Shown here: piece after piece, positions 1-8,261 of the stretch
How the letters are laid out: every line of letters begins with the position of its first letter
Position numbering within the stretch: position 1 is the stretch's first letter
Assembly (NCBI RefSeq): GCF_034008635.1
Contig: NZ_CP125378.1
Span: forward strand, 6,076,501 to 6,140,500
Direction: 5' to 3'
Origin: Pseudomonas sp. P8_229
GTDB lineage: Bacteria > Pseudomonadota > Gammaproteobacteria > Pseudomonadales > Pseudomonadaceae
Length of the DNA: 64,000 bases
Made by a program: the position numbers and the translations under genes
Notes under the pieces: model-generated
What the model saw: the letters and a program-made list of their open reading frames with translations, nothing else
Database searches by the model: none
Told to the model about the DNA's origin: nothing

Positions 1-112
1 GTTGTCGCAAACAGAGATGTCGGCTGCAGCCATCCACTTTGAGGTTGGCTATAAATTGATGGCTCAAAACGAAGAGCAGCCGCTTTGGGATGCGTCGTTC
101 AAGCCATCAGTG
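1..112. other. Left edge, no confident gene
   Basis: The minus-strand operon could continue past the left edge. A minus-strand ATG at 33-31 and an overlapping open frame with a TTG at about 66 both run off the window, but neither has a convincing ribosome binding site. Nothing more can be said from 112 bases. Confidence 0.3.
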
Positions 113-688
113 TTACTCGCTCTGTGATTCGAGGGCTTTGGGCGGTAAGGACGTCGCAGTTTGGGGTTGTGCCCGGGGGCGTATTACCCAATCCTTGATG
201 GAATCGGGCACGGCTGGACGTTCAGGGCATTCACCGATCAGTGCAAATATTCGGGCAGGCTCAACAGTTTTGCGCGAGCGGTCGATCAAGAGTGCCTTGA
301 CGTTGGCCACTGCCGACACCTTCGATCCAAGCATGAAGACATGCTGGAAGTAAAACCATTTTTCATCCCAGTAAAGAAGTTCGGTTTTAACTTCAAACCG
401 TTGAAAAAGTTTTATCGACTTTCTGTATTCAATATCCACGTTGCCTACCAGAGGCATCCAGCCGTTTTTCAGAATCCCCCCAAGCGTGCCGACAGACCAC
501 AGGAAATGCAGCCTGCCGAGATCTGCAAGCGATAAGAAACGCCCGTTATTAATGTGCATGTTCAAATCGATATCGAGCGGTGCGGCGGTGAATTTAATGG
601 TTGTCGCGCTCCTGAAATTGGCAGGTTTGCGCCATCGCATTACAGCACCCGCCAACGACATGATGAATAATCTGAAAAACAGGTTCAT
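113..688 (-). CDS. Hotdog-fold acyl-thioesterase (THEM/4HBT-like)
   Basis: A 191-residue protein that probably hydrolyses an acyl thioester in the cytoplasm or at the membrane face. The first 15 or so residues are hydrophobic. They are followed by a hotdog-like start, DIDLNMHINNGRFLSLADLG at about residues 39-58, where D..MH.NN resembles the catalytic/CoA-binding opening of the 4HBT and THEM families. Its ATG overlaps the stop of the acyl-AMP ligase gene upstream by four bases (ATGA), so the two are probably translationally coupled. It is the last complete gene of the minus-strand lipid operon in this window. It could release the finished acyl chain from the carrier protein or act as an editing thioesterase. 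The substrate is unknown. Confidence 0.7.
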   Translation of the reverse strand: MNLFFRLFIMSLAGAVMRWRKPANFRSATTIKFTAAPLDIDLNMHINNGRFLSLADLGRLHFLWSVGTLGGILKNGWMPLVGNVDIEYRKSIKLFQRFEVKTELLYWDEKWFYFQHVFMLGSKVSAVANVKALLIDRSRKTVEPARIFALIGECPERPAVPDSIKDWVIRPRAQPQTATSLPPKALESQSE

Positions 689-2358
689 GGGTTAACGGCC
701 TCGGCGGATCGTGAGAAGTTTTCGTTGTAGAGTGATTTCATTTTCGCTCGATCAATCTTTCCACTGGTCGTTTTGAACAGCTGCCCGGCAGCAATGATAT
801 CGATACTCGCGATGTGGATTCCCAGTTCGTCATTGATCTTTCTGCGAACGATTTTAGTCAGATTGTCTGGGTCACTGCCTTTTGCCGGAACGATGAGTAA
901 CGCGCACTCTTCGCTGTCCGATCCGATCTGCGCAACGGCCACAACGCCTCGAACGCCATCGACTTCAGAGGTATAACTTTCAATGTCATTGGCGAAGTAA
1001 TTGGCGCCGTTGATAATGATGACTTCCTTGCTTCGCCCCACAACATATAACTCCTCCTCAAGCAAGAAGCCTATATCGCCAGTCAAGAACCAGCCATTTT
1101 CAAGCATCGCCGTGGTGTTTTTCTGATCGTTGTCATATGCGCTGCATACAGAGTGGCCTTTCAGCGCAATTTCACCCAGCAGGAGCGGGGTATTCATAAA
1201 CTGCAGGTTGTCGGCACGAATGCTAACTTCTACATGGCGAATGGGCTTCCCGCACGAGACGATCTCTTTGTTTCCGGGGGCATCGTTGTCTGTCCGCACA
1301 ACCAGACCTTTGTTCAAGGCCTCACGGTCGACATAGATACTTTGCATGCCTGCGCCGACGGCGCTGAACGTTGCCCCGAGCGTCGCTTCGGCCATTCCAT
1401 ACAGAGGCATGATCGAATCTGCAGAGAAGCCATAAGGAGCGAAAGCCTGCGCAAAGGCTCGCATGACTTTGGGGTTGATGGGTTCCGCTCCGCTTGTGGC
1501 GGAGCGCCAGGAGGTCAAGTTCAAGCCTGATAAAGAGTCGGCGTTGAATCGTTCCAGGCAATACTTATAGGCAAAGTTGGGCGCGGGTGAAATCTTCAAG
1601 GAAAAGTCGGAGATGGCCCTTAACCAGCTAAGCGGCGCTTTAACAAAGTCAGCGGTTCGCATGATGTAAGAGTCAGAGCCGGCAAACACAGGCAATAAAA
1701 GCCCCCCGATCAAACCCATGTCATGAAAGAACGGAAGCCACGTCACACCGGCAGACTCGGCATTCATTTCAAACGCTTCGCACATCGCGGCGACATTCAA
1801 GATCAGATTTTCTTGAGAGACCACGACCCCTTTCGGATCCGAAGTGCTGCCGGAAGTGTACTGGATCAACGCGGTATCACTGATTGCGTTGGGGGCAGCA
1901 AGTGGAACCACTGCATCGCTCTCATCCAGAGCGCAGAACTCATCAAGCGTTTGCACGATCGAGGAGGTATGAATGCCGAGAGATTCTTTGACCTCATCGC
2001 TGATCGATTCGGAAACCAGAATTCTGTGGATATTGGATTGCCTGGCAATTAGCCCGACCCGCCGGAAGAAACCGTGCAGCGGGGAGAACGGTTGCGGCGG
2101 TGCGATGGGGACGGGGACGCCACCCGCAAACAGGATGGCGAAGAAGCTTTCGATAAAGCTGAGTTCGTTGAAAAATATCAACCCGACTCGTTCGTTTAGC
2201 CTTACCTGCCCACGCATTGAACTGGCGTTGGCCAGTGCGCTTTCATGCAGGCTGGCATAGCTCAAAAATGACGTAACCTTGCCATTTTTAATAACGTGAA
2301 ATCCGCGCTCTGGTGACAGCTTGGCTGTACGTGAAAGTGCAGTCAATATCGTAATCAC
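685..2358 (-). CDS. Fatty acyl-AMP ligase (FAAL-type AMP-binding enzyme)
   Basis: A 557-residue adenylate-forming enzyme expected to activate a fatty acid as acyl-AMP and load it onto the nearby acyl carrier protein. Motifs seen are YTSGSTSDPKG at 167-177, the FAAL-like WLPFFHDMGLIGG at 207-219, YGMAEATL at 320-327, a GDIG motif, GRSKEVIIINGANYF, and a C-terminal KTTSGKIDR carrying the adenylation lysine. The start is GTG at 2358, since the ATGs just upstream are out of frame or run into a stop, and an AGGGA lies five bases ahead of it. A strong hairpin sits between the carrier-protein stop and this start. The pairing with a stand-alone ACP favours FAAL over acyl-CoA ligase. Confidence 0.88.
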   Translation of the reverse strand: MITILTALSRTAKLSPERGFHVIKNGKVTSFLSYASLHESALANASSMRGQVRLNERVGLIFFNELSFIESFFAILFAGGVPVPIAPPQPFSPLHGFFRRVGLIARQSNIHRILVSESISDEVKESLGIHTSSIVQTLDEFCALDESDAVVPLAAPNAISDTALIQYTSGSTSDPKGVVVSQENLILNVAAMCEAFEMNAESAGVTWLPFFHDMGLIGGLLLPVFAGSDSYIMRTADFVKAPLSWLRAISDFSLKISPAPNFAYKYCLERFNADSLSGLNLTSWRSATSGAEPINPKVMRAFAQAFAPYGFSADSIMPLYGMAEATLGATFSAVGAGMQSIYVDREALNKGLVVRTDNDAPGNKEIVSCGKPIRHVEVSIRADNLQFMNTPLLLGEIALKGHSVCSAYDNDQKNTTAMLENGWFLTGDIGFLLEEELYVVGRSKEVIIINGANYFANDIESYTSEVDGVRGVVAVAQIGSDSEECALLIVPAKGSDPDNLTKIVRRKINDELGIHIASIDIIAAGQLFKTTSGKIDRAKMKSLYNENFSRSAEAVNP

Positions 2359-2391
2359 ATCATTCCCTGATTTTTAAAATTGGCGAATAAA

Positions 2392-2423
2392 CGCCTTGCC
2401 GTCTATTGATCTACGGCAAGGCG
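2392..2423 (-). terminator. Perfect 11-bp hairpin between ACP and FAAL genes
   Basis: Arms CGCCTTGCCGT (2392-2402) and ACGGCAAGGCG (2413-2423) are perfectly complementary around a 10-base loop. Read on the minus strand, the stem is followed by TTTATT, a weak U-tract. It could be a partial intrinsic terminator or attenuator that lowers FAAL transcription relative to the carrier protein, or an mRNA-stabilising structure. Confidence 0.6.
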
Positions 2424-2438
2424 CAACCTATTGGCCGA

Positions 2439-2729
2439 TCAACTAATAACGAGCGACTCAACTTGATTGGCTTCAACCAACACCTGCACGGTTGCAATCA
2501 GCTGTCCCGCAGTTTCAATAGTGTATGTTGCGTCATCAGGCATTTCGATGTTGTATTTCTTCTCGATCATCAAAATCATTTCGACGATCTTCATCGATGT
2601 CACGCCAAGATCTCTGATGCTGGTACTTGTCGTTACCGAGCCGACGTCCAGGCCAACGACCTTGGTTATAATGTCCAACACATCGAATTCAATTTCGTTC
2701 ACAAGCAGCTCCATTGCGGTTAACTTCAT
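2439..2729 (-). CDS. Stand-alone acyl carrier protein
   Basis: A 96-residue acidic protein with the carrier-protein motif DLGVTSMK at about 40-47. Ser45 is the expected phosphopantetheine attachment site, in the place of the usual DSL serine. It probably carries the acyl group activated by the adjacent FAAL and presents it to the diiron desaturase-like protein. Its first codons overlap the 3' end of the upstream PaaI-type thioesterase gene by 41 bases. A second in-frame ATG at 2714 would shorten the protein by five residues and the overlap to 26 bases, and neither start has a strong ribosome binding site. A carrier protein for a small polyketide or amino-acid pathway cannot be excluded. Confidence 0.85.
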   Translation of the reverse strand: MKLTAMELLVNEIEFDVLDIITKVVGLDVGSVTTSTSIRDLGVTSMKIVEMILMIEKKYNIEMPDDATYTIETAGQLIATVQVLVEANQVESLVIS

Positions 2730-3201
2730 TTTCTATATAAAGAGATGTTCTATGTGGGACTTTAGTCTGCCCACTGATGACCGACTCAGGCTCAATCACA
2801 ATCCACGATGCCTCACCCAAGGCAACCAGATCGCCTGCTGGGGTCAAGAGTCGTGCTTCAGCTTTAATCATGTTGCCGGTCATGGAGATGATTTTGCCGG
2901 TGACTCGGTATGCTGCAAATGACTCGCAGATACTGATGAAGCGCACTCGCAGCCCCATCGTCACCGCCATTTTGCCAGTGAAGACCATAATGGCTCTTCC
3001 CATGGACTCATCCAGAACCGTAGAAACAATTCCACCGTGAACTATGCCGGGGTACGATTCATACTCACGCCCCAGAGATACGGGGGCAGACACCTCGTCC
3101 AAGCCGTCATCAAACACTAATTTCAAGCCAATATCGTTTTGAACGCTGCAACCAAAACAATTCGATGCTACATCTACCGCATCTACAAGAGCGTTTTTCA
3201 T
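2689..3201 (-). CDS. PaaI-type hotdog thioesterase
   Basis: A 170-residue single-domain hotdog protein. The segment YPGIVHGGIVSTVLDESMG at about 50-68 is the typical PaaI/YdiI helix start, with the HGG loop and the conserved acidic residue of the active site (D or E in LDE). An N-terminal NCFGCSVQN segment resembles the Cys-containing start of several PaaI-like proteins. It lies ten bases after the desaturase-like gene and overlaps the carrier-protein gene, so it belongs to the same operon. It is one of three hotdog proteins in 5 kb, and probably acts on acyl-ACP or acyl-CoA. The actual substrate is not evident. Confidence 0.78.
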   Translation of the reverse strand: MKNALVDAVDVASNCFGCSVQNDIGLKLVFDDGLDEVSAPVSLGREYESYPGIVHGGIVSTVLDESMGRAIMVFTGKMAVTMGLRVRFISICESFAAYRVTGKIISMTGNMIKAEARLLTPAGDLVALGEASWIVIEPESVISGQTKVPHRTSLYIENEVNRNGAACERN

Positions 3202-3211
3202 GAAGCATGAC

Positions 3212-4393
3212 CTACATTCTGGCGCGGATCTCGGATTTCAGTGAGCGCGTATCGACGATGGCTTTATTGCCGGTGAGATTACGCAAGGCGCGATAGACGT
3301 TGGCATCACCGCGTTCATTGTCATCATCGCCCACCACGTCCTGCTCAATGGTCTTGACCGAGTCGGGTGAGTCCGCGTTCGGGAAAAACAAGCCGGCAGG
3401 ATGCTTGACGCCATAGGACGCATCAATCAGCCAGACATAAGCCATCTTGAGGGCTTCCAACATGTTGACATCGCTTTCCTCACACAACTCTTTGCAGAAA
3501 ACATAGAACGCCTTGGCATGACGAGATTCGTCCTTGCTGAGCAAGCGCCAGATTTTCTTCAGTGTGGGCTCATTCGTGCGATGTGCACGCAGGTTGTAGT
3601 AGTTCGCCGCCCGGTACTCAGAGATCACGTTCATCATTAGAGTAGCGGAAGGGTAGTCACCCACCTCATACGGCTTACGCGTAAACATGGCGTGTTTTGA
3701 GCGAACCTCAATACCCAATTGCTTCAGGTATTTGGCCTGAACCAAAGCATGCCTGGCTTCTTCCGCGCCCCACATCAATGACCAGGTGGAAAACCCGAAT
3801 TCATCACGCCATTCGTTGAGGAAGTTGTGTGAGCCGGGAAGTGTCGTATGCTCTACAACAGCACCGTCATGCAGAAGCTGAATGTCTTCATCAGTCAACA
3901 GGCTTCTATCGATATTTGAAAGATCCCCGATTTCCGACCATTCCCATCGTGATTGCTCGAACCAGTCAAAGACTTCGTTAAACTTATTATCTAGATAGAA
4001 CTCCTTGATGTTGTGCTTTGATTGAAGGGTCGTAAAAGCAAAAATCGCTTTCTCGATAACTTTCTCAATGTCGGCTATTGACGTTTCAGGCGAGATGACA
4101 CCTTGAATGTCGTATTTTACCGAATCTCCGAGGGTGCACACTTTCGGGTCATCGCTGACCAGTAAAACCCGTGTACTGACCAGCAGGCCTGGTTTTTTGA
4201 CGGCTTCCAGCACCTGTTCTACTTCATGCAATTGGTCAGAGGCGATCAGAATAACCGAGCAACCGGAATCCTCTAAGTCAACGTCATTAACAAACTCATG
4301 AATGGCTTTTTCGACGACAGCATAACCCTTGCGGTCAACTAGCGAGATAGCGGACGAGTTAATGTCACCGGAATGAAGGTAAAAGATATTCAT
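3212..4393 (-). CDS. Diiron acyl-ACP desaturase-like protein with N-terminal pseudo-receiver domain
   Basis: A 393-residue fusion. Residues 1-120 read as a response-regulator-like alpha/beta domain, with beta strands VILIASD near 47-53 and RVLLVSDD near 75-82 and a final helix near 105-120. The usual lysine of the fifth strand is missing (GVISPE instead), so phosphorylation is doubtful. Residues about 135-330 carry the ferritin-like diiron signature of soluble acyl-ACP desaturases: EEARH at 211-215 and DESRH at 288-292, with Glu181 and Glu259 placed as the other ligands. It would oxidise or desaturate the chain on the neighbouring ACP. The start is ATG at 4393 with AAGGA six bases upstream. 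A TTG five codons earlier was rejected. An N-oxygenase role is an alternative. Confidence 0.75.
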   Translation of the reverse strand: MNIFYLHSGDINSSAISLVDRKGYAVVEKAIHEFVNDVDLEDSGCSVILIASDQLHEVEQVLEAVKKPGLLVSTRVLLVSDDPKVCTLGDSVKYDIQGVISPETSIADIEKVIEKAIFAFTTLQSKHNIKEFYLDNKFNEVFDWFEQSRWEWSEIGDLSNIDRSLLTDEDIQLLHDGAVVEHTTLPGSHNFLNEWRDEFGFSTWSLMWGAEEARHALVQAKYLKQLGIEVRSKHAMFTRKPYEVGDYPSATLMMNVISEYRAANYYNLRAHRTNEPTLKKIWRLLSKDESRHAKAFYVFCKELCEESDVNMLEALKMAYVWLIDASYGVKHPAGLFFPNADSPDSVKTIEQDVVGDDDNERGDANVYRALRNLTGNKAIVDTRSLKSEIRARM

Positions 4394-4408
4394 GGAAGTC
4401 CTTTGCAA

Positions 4409-4675
4409 TGTTTACATCTCCATATCGACACCTGAGCGTGTCGCGCCAGAACCATGACTGTAAGGTCAGTTTTTAGACCATAAATCCAGTCTTGGTCACG
4501 GCGGGGCCCAGTATATAGACGTTGGATCCAAAAAAAAGAAGTGAATCAGGCGCTGATCACAAGACCTTGGTCTGATTGCTAATCCGGTATTTTTGTGATA
4601 AATGGGCTTCAAGAAGGTGAGGCTTAAGGCAAGCTGCCGGCCGCTTGGTCAGGCAATAACTACAGGGATGGACTA
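4409..4675. promoter_or_regulatory. Divergent promoter region of the lipid cluster
   Basis: This gap separates the divergently read desaturase-like gene and the plus-strand thioesterase gene. It holds an inverted repeat CGACAC/GTGTCG (4426-4443, six-base spacer) and a palindrome AGACCTTGGTCT (4562-4573). CTTGGTC occurs again near 4491-4497, with GGTC/GACC half-elements around 4463-4480. The repeated half-sites suggest a dimeric regulator, but no regulator gene is adjacent. Confidence 0.4.
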
Positions 4676-5080
4676 ATGCCGGATGCGGTTTTTGTAAATC
4701 GAACTGTTTTGTTCGGCGATTGTGATCCGGCAGGGGTGGTTTACACCCCGCGGTTCTCATATTTTGCTGTAGAGGCTATTGGTATAGCGCTCGATAGGTG
4801 GGTAGGAGCGCCTGGGCTTAGAACTTTAATGGGTTTTAATATATTGCCGCCGGTGCGCGCGATGTCGATAGAGTTGCTGGCCCCGGTGACGTGGGATGAC
4901 GAAATGATTATCAAGGTTGGTGTGGCTAAGCTTGGAGAGCACTCTTTCACCTTCTTGGTTGAGGGTTTTTCAGGTAAAGGCGTATTGTCTTTTACAGCGA
5001 ATATCACACATGTATGTATCTCACCAGACAGTAAAGAAGTTGTACCCATTCCCGCGCCATTGAGAGTGCTTCTTTCATAG
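4676..5080 (+). CDS. 4-hydroxybenzoyl-CoA thioesterase-like hotdog protein
   Basis: A 134-residue protein with the YbgC/4HBT opening FGDCDPAGVVYTPRFSYF at about 12-29. The Asp of DCDPAGVVY is the expected catalytic residue, followed by the tyrosine/arginine pattern of this family. It probably hydrolyses an acyl- or aroyl-thioester in the cytoplasm. It is read on the plus strand, divergent from the FAAL/ACP/desaturase operon, and shares its promoter region, which suggests a common pathway. It converges on the siderophore importer genes. The ATG at 4676 has only a weak AGGGATGG ahead. It gives the usual family length. Confidence 0.78.
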   Translation: MPDAVFVNRTVLFGDCDPAGVVYTPRFSYFAVEAIGIALDRWVGAPGLRTLMGFNILPPVRAMSIELLAPVTWDDEMIIKVGVAKLGEHSFTFLVEGFSGKGVLSFTANITHVCISPDSKEVVPIPAPLRVLLS

Positions 5081-5211
5081 GCGCCAGTCGCTATGTGTCT
5101 CGTGATCCAATCGGATACTCAGGTCCGGCACCGACTCGCGCGAAGCTTCAACGCATTATTCCAAGGTGTGCCCATCTGCCAGCACGATGCACATCAAAGA
5201 CACGTGGACAC

Positions 5212-5967
5212 TCAACTGACATCGTCGATGAGTATGTGTCGCAACCCGAGGCTGCATTGTTCGATACGGGCTTTCACCTTGTAGACGCTGCGCAGCATCT
5301 GTTCGGTTATCACCTCATTTGTGGGACCACTTCCTTGAGTGGTGCCATCGGCAATGACCAGCACTTGATCGGCAAATCGCAGTGCCTGGTTCAAGTCGTG
5401 GATGGCGATAAACACAATCACTTGCCGTTGACGGGCCAGTGTGCGCATGAAGTTCAGCACCTGCACCTGACGGTGCATGTCGAGCGCACTGGTCGGTTCG
5501 TCCATAAGCAGGATTTCCGGCTCCCGCACCAAGGTTTGTGCGATGGACACCAACTGTTGCTGGCCACCGCTGAGTTCACCCAGGTTGCGAAAGGACAGTT
5601 CACTGATGCCCAGCGCCGCGAGAATTTCGTCGACCAGTTTCAGTTCGTCATCATTCACGGCCCAACCGGGCGTCAACTGCTTGCGGGCCAGCAAAACCGA
5701 CTCGTAGACCGTCAAACGTGCACTGGCATTCAAGCCCTGAGGCATGTAGCTGATGCTCGCCGAACTTTTTTTCGAGTCCTGCAGTATCACCTGTCCGGGG
5801 CCGTCGATCAGCCCGGCCATGCGTTTGAACAGCGTCGATTTACCGGCAGCATTGGGGCCGACCACAGCCACCACCTGACCACCGAAAAACATCGATGTCG
5901 ACACGTCACGAATGATTTCGCGCTGGCCGTAACGGGCGCCGATATTGTCCAGTTGCAGCTTCACCAT
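5212..5967 (-). CDS. Siderophore ABC importer, ATP-binding protein (FecE-like)
   Basis: A 251-residue cytoplasmic ATPase that powers import of a ferric siderophore across the inner membrane. It has Walker A GPNAAGKST at about 37-45, a Q-loop in SYMPQG, the signature LSGGQQQ, Walker B LLMDEPTSALD and the switch histidine in IAIHDLNQ. The gene overlaps the permease gene by seven bases and is the last of the minus-strand operon sigma factor, anti-sigma, receptor, binding protein, permease, ATPase. Family length and gene order match FecE/FepC-type proteins. The substrate is inferred to be the siderophore made by the operon upstream. Confidence 0.9.
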   Translation of the reverse strand: MVKLQLDNIGARYGQREIIRDVSTSMFFGGQVVAVVGPNAAGKSTLFKRMAGLIDGPGQVILQDSKKSSASISYMPQGLNASARLTVYESVLLARKQLTPGWAVNDDELKLVDEILAALGISELSFRNLGELSGGQQQLVSIAQTLVREPEILLMDEPTSALDMHRQVQVLNFMRTLARQRQVIVFIAIHDLNQALRFADQVLVIADGTTQGSGPTNEVITEQMLRSVYKVKARIEQCSLGLRHILIDDVS

Positions 5968-7022
5968 GAGTTTTTCTTCCCGCCCAGAATCAGAGATATG
6001 AAGAACGGCACGCCGATCAACGAAGTGACCACGCCAATGGGAAAGATCGCGCCGGGGATCAGGGTTTTGCTGACCACGGAACTGGCCGAGAGAATCAGCG
6101 CGCCAGTCAGCAGCGAGGCGGGCAGGAAGAACCGTTGGTCTTCACCGATCAGCATGCGCGCAATGTGTGGGCCGACCAGCCCGATGAAGCCGATGGTGCC
6201 GACGAATGCCACGGGAAACGAGGCGAGCAGGCTGACCATGATCAGCGTCTGAAAGCGCAGGCTGCGCACGTTGATGCCGAAACTGGCGGCCTTGTCGTCG
6301 CCAAGACGCAGGGCCGTCAAGGCCCACGCGCGTTTGGCGAAGATCGGCAGGGTGATCAGGATTACCACGCAGATCACCCCCAGTTTTGGCCAGGTGGCTT
6401 TGGTCAGGCTACCCATGGTCCAGAACACCACGGCGGCTACCGCCTGTTCGGTGGCGAAAAACTGCACCAGTGCCAACAACGCATTGAAGGTGAACACCAG
6501 CGCAATACCGAGCAGCACGATGGTTTCAGCAGTGACGCCGCGACGCATGCTCAGAAAATGGATCAATAGCGCCGAGAGCATGGCCATGATGAACGCATTG
6601 AGCGGCACCATGAATTGTGCGGCCAGCGGAAACAGCGCGACACCGAACGCCAGGCCCAGTGCAGCGCCGAAACCGGCGGCAGCGGAAATGCCCAGGGTAA
6701 ACGGGCTGGCCAGCGGGTTATTGAGGATGGTCTGCATCTGCGCGCCCGCCAGTGACAGCGCGGCACCCACGGCCACCGCCATCAGCGCCACCGGCAGACG
6801 AATGTCCCACATCACCACACGCACCTGCGGCGAGGCACTGTCCGGTGAAATCAGCGCACCAAGCACTTCGCCGAGGCTGTAACTCGCGGGCCCCAGCGCC
6901 AGGTCGAGTAGCACACTGCACAGCAACAGGAACACCAGCCCTGCGAGGATCAGACGTTTGCGCAGCACCAGCCGACGATAGGCTTCGCGCTGCACGACCA
7001 CTACGTCAGTCAATGAGCTCAT
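5961..7022 (-). CDS. Siderophore ABC importer, permease (FecCD/BtuC family)
   Basis: A 353-residue integral membrane protein with about ten hydrophobic segments and the FecCD landmarks LAGAQMQTILNNPLASPFTLG near 90-110 and FIGLVGPHIARML near 275. A single permease gene is present, so it probably works as a homodimer like BtuC rather than as a FecC/FecD pair. It overlaps the binding-protein gene by four bases (ATGA) and the ATPase gene by seven, giving tight translational coupling. Confidence 0.9.
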   Translation of the reverse strand: MSSLTDVVVVQREAYRRLVLRKRLILAGLVFLLLCSVLLDLALGPASYSLGEVLGALISPDSASPQVRVVMWDIRLPVALMAVAVGAALSLAGAQMQTILNNPLASPFTLGISAAAGFGAALGLAFGVALFPLAAQFMVPLNAFIMAMLSALLIHFLSMRRGVTAETIVLLGIALVFTFNALLALVQFFATEQAVAAVVFWTMGSLTKATWPKLGVICVVILITLPIFAKRAWALTALRLGDDKAASFGINVRSLRFQTLIMVSLLASFPVAFVGTIGFIGLVGPHIARMLIGEDQRFFLPASLLTGALILSASSVVSKTLIPGAIFPIGVVTSLIGVPFFISLILGGKKNSW

Positions 7023-8206
7023 GGTTTGACCTCAGGCGCGCGCAGGCTGACAAAGTAGCCAGACTCATAAGGCACCGGCAGGAAGCGCTCATGCAGTTCG
7101 CGAAATGACGCATCCGGATCGAGATCGGCAAACAGTTCGGGGTGGAACCATTTCGCCAATTGCTGGATAGCGACGAACTGATACGGGCTGTTGTAGAACT
7201 GATGCCAGATGGCGTGGAAGGCTTGCGTGTCCTGCGCCTTGATACCCGCATACGCTGGCCGTTGGGTGTACCACGCCAGTTTCTTGCGCGCCTCGGCCAT
7301 GTCGGCACCCGGGCCGACGCCGACCCAATGACCACCAGGAGCAAAAGCCTCCCAGTTGGCGGTGGTGACCACCACGTGGGCCGGATTGGCGACGATCACT
7401 TGCTCGGGATTCAACTGGCCGAACGTGGTCGCAATGATGCGCCGGGCGATGTTATTGCCACCGGCCATATCGACGAACAGGCCGAAGTTCTCGTTGCCGA
7501 AACTCAGACAGCAATCGTCGGTGTAGCCACCGATGCGCTCGATGAACACGCTGGGCCGGGCCGGGTGTTGCTTTTCGATGACGTCGGTGACGCGGTGAAT
7601 CTGCTGGTTGCGAAAGTCGATGAACGCTTGCGCGCGTTGTTCTTTGCCAAACAGTTGGCCGAACAGGTGCATGGTCGGTTCGGTGTTCTGCATCGGGTTG
7701 TTGCGAAAGTCGACATACACCACTGGAATGCCCAGTGCGTCGAGTTTTTCGATGTAGCGCGCATCCTCGGTGGCGTGCTGTGCCTCGACATTGAGGATGA
7801 TCACGTCCGGGCGCTGCGAGATCGCCTGCTCGATGTCGAAGGTGCCGTCTTCAAAGCCGCCGAAGGTCGGGATTTTGGCAATGTCGGGAAATTTGCGCAG
7901 GTAGGCGTTGTAGGTGTCCGGGTCCGACTGAATCAGGTCCTTGCGCCAGCCGACGATGCGTTCGATGGGATTTTGCGTGTCGAGGGCGGCGACCAGATAC
8001 AACTGCCGTCCTTCGCCAAGAATGACGCGCCTGACCGGCAGATGAACCTTGACCTTGCGCCCCAGCAGATCGGTGACCTCGGTGCGCGCCGGATCTGCCT
8101 CGGCGGCGTGCGCCGTGCGCGGCACCAGAGAAAACACAGCCAGCACGCCTGCCATTAGCAGCGCCGCCAGCGCGTAGCTGCGTCGATCGAAAATCACCAT
8201 GCTCAA
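7019..8206 (-). CDS. Periplasmic ferric-siderophore-binding protein
   Basis: A 395-residue class III substrate-binding protein. An N-terminal hydrophobic segment (about residues 9-34, ending PRTAHAA) is a signal peptide. The FepB/BtuF-type fold is indicated by PVRRVILGEGRQ, the ISQRPDVIILN strand and conserved C-terminal helices. At 395 residues it is somewhat longer than the usual 300-340. It should receive the ferric complex from the TonB receptor encoded next door and pass it to the permease. A second ATG two codons in is equally possible as start. Confidence 0.87.
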   Translation of the reverse strand: MSMVIFDRRSYALAALLMAGVLAVFSLVPRTAHAAEADPARTEVTDLLGRKVKVHLPVRRVILGEGRQLYLVAALDTQNPIERIVGWRKDLIQSDPDTYNAYLRKFPDIAKIPTFGGFEDGTFDIEQAISQRPDVIILNVEAQHATEDARYIEKLDALGIPVVYVDFRNNPMQNTEPTMHLFGQLFGKEQRAQAFIDFRNQQIHRVTDVIEKQHPARPSVFIERIGGYTDDCCLSFGNENFGLFVDMAGGNNIARRIIATTFGQLNPEQVIVANPAHVVVTTANWEAFAPGGHWVGVGPGADMAEARKKLAWYTQRPAYAGIKAQDTQAFHAIWHQFYNSPYQFVAIQQLAKWFHPELFADLDPDASFRELHERFLPVPYESGYFVSLRAPEVKP

Positions 8207-8261
8207 AGCCTTTGCAAAGTCAGTTCGGCCAACGGCTCACACCGCCACCCGGCTGAACGTT

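Noticed and set aside
113..4393. Polyyne (terminal alkyne) cluster
   Set aside because: Those clusters use several membrane-bound desaturases with histidine boxes. Only one soluble ferritin-like enzyme is present here.
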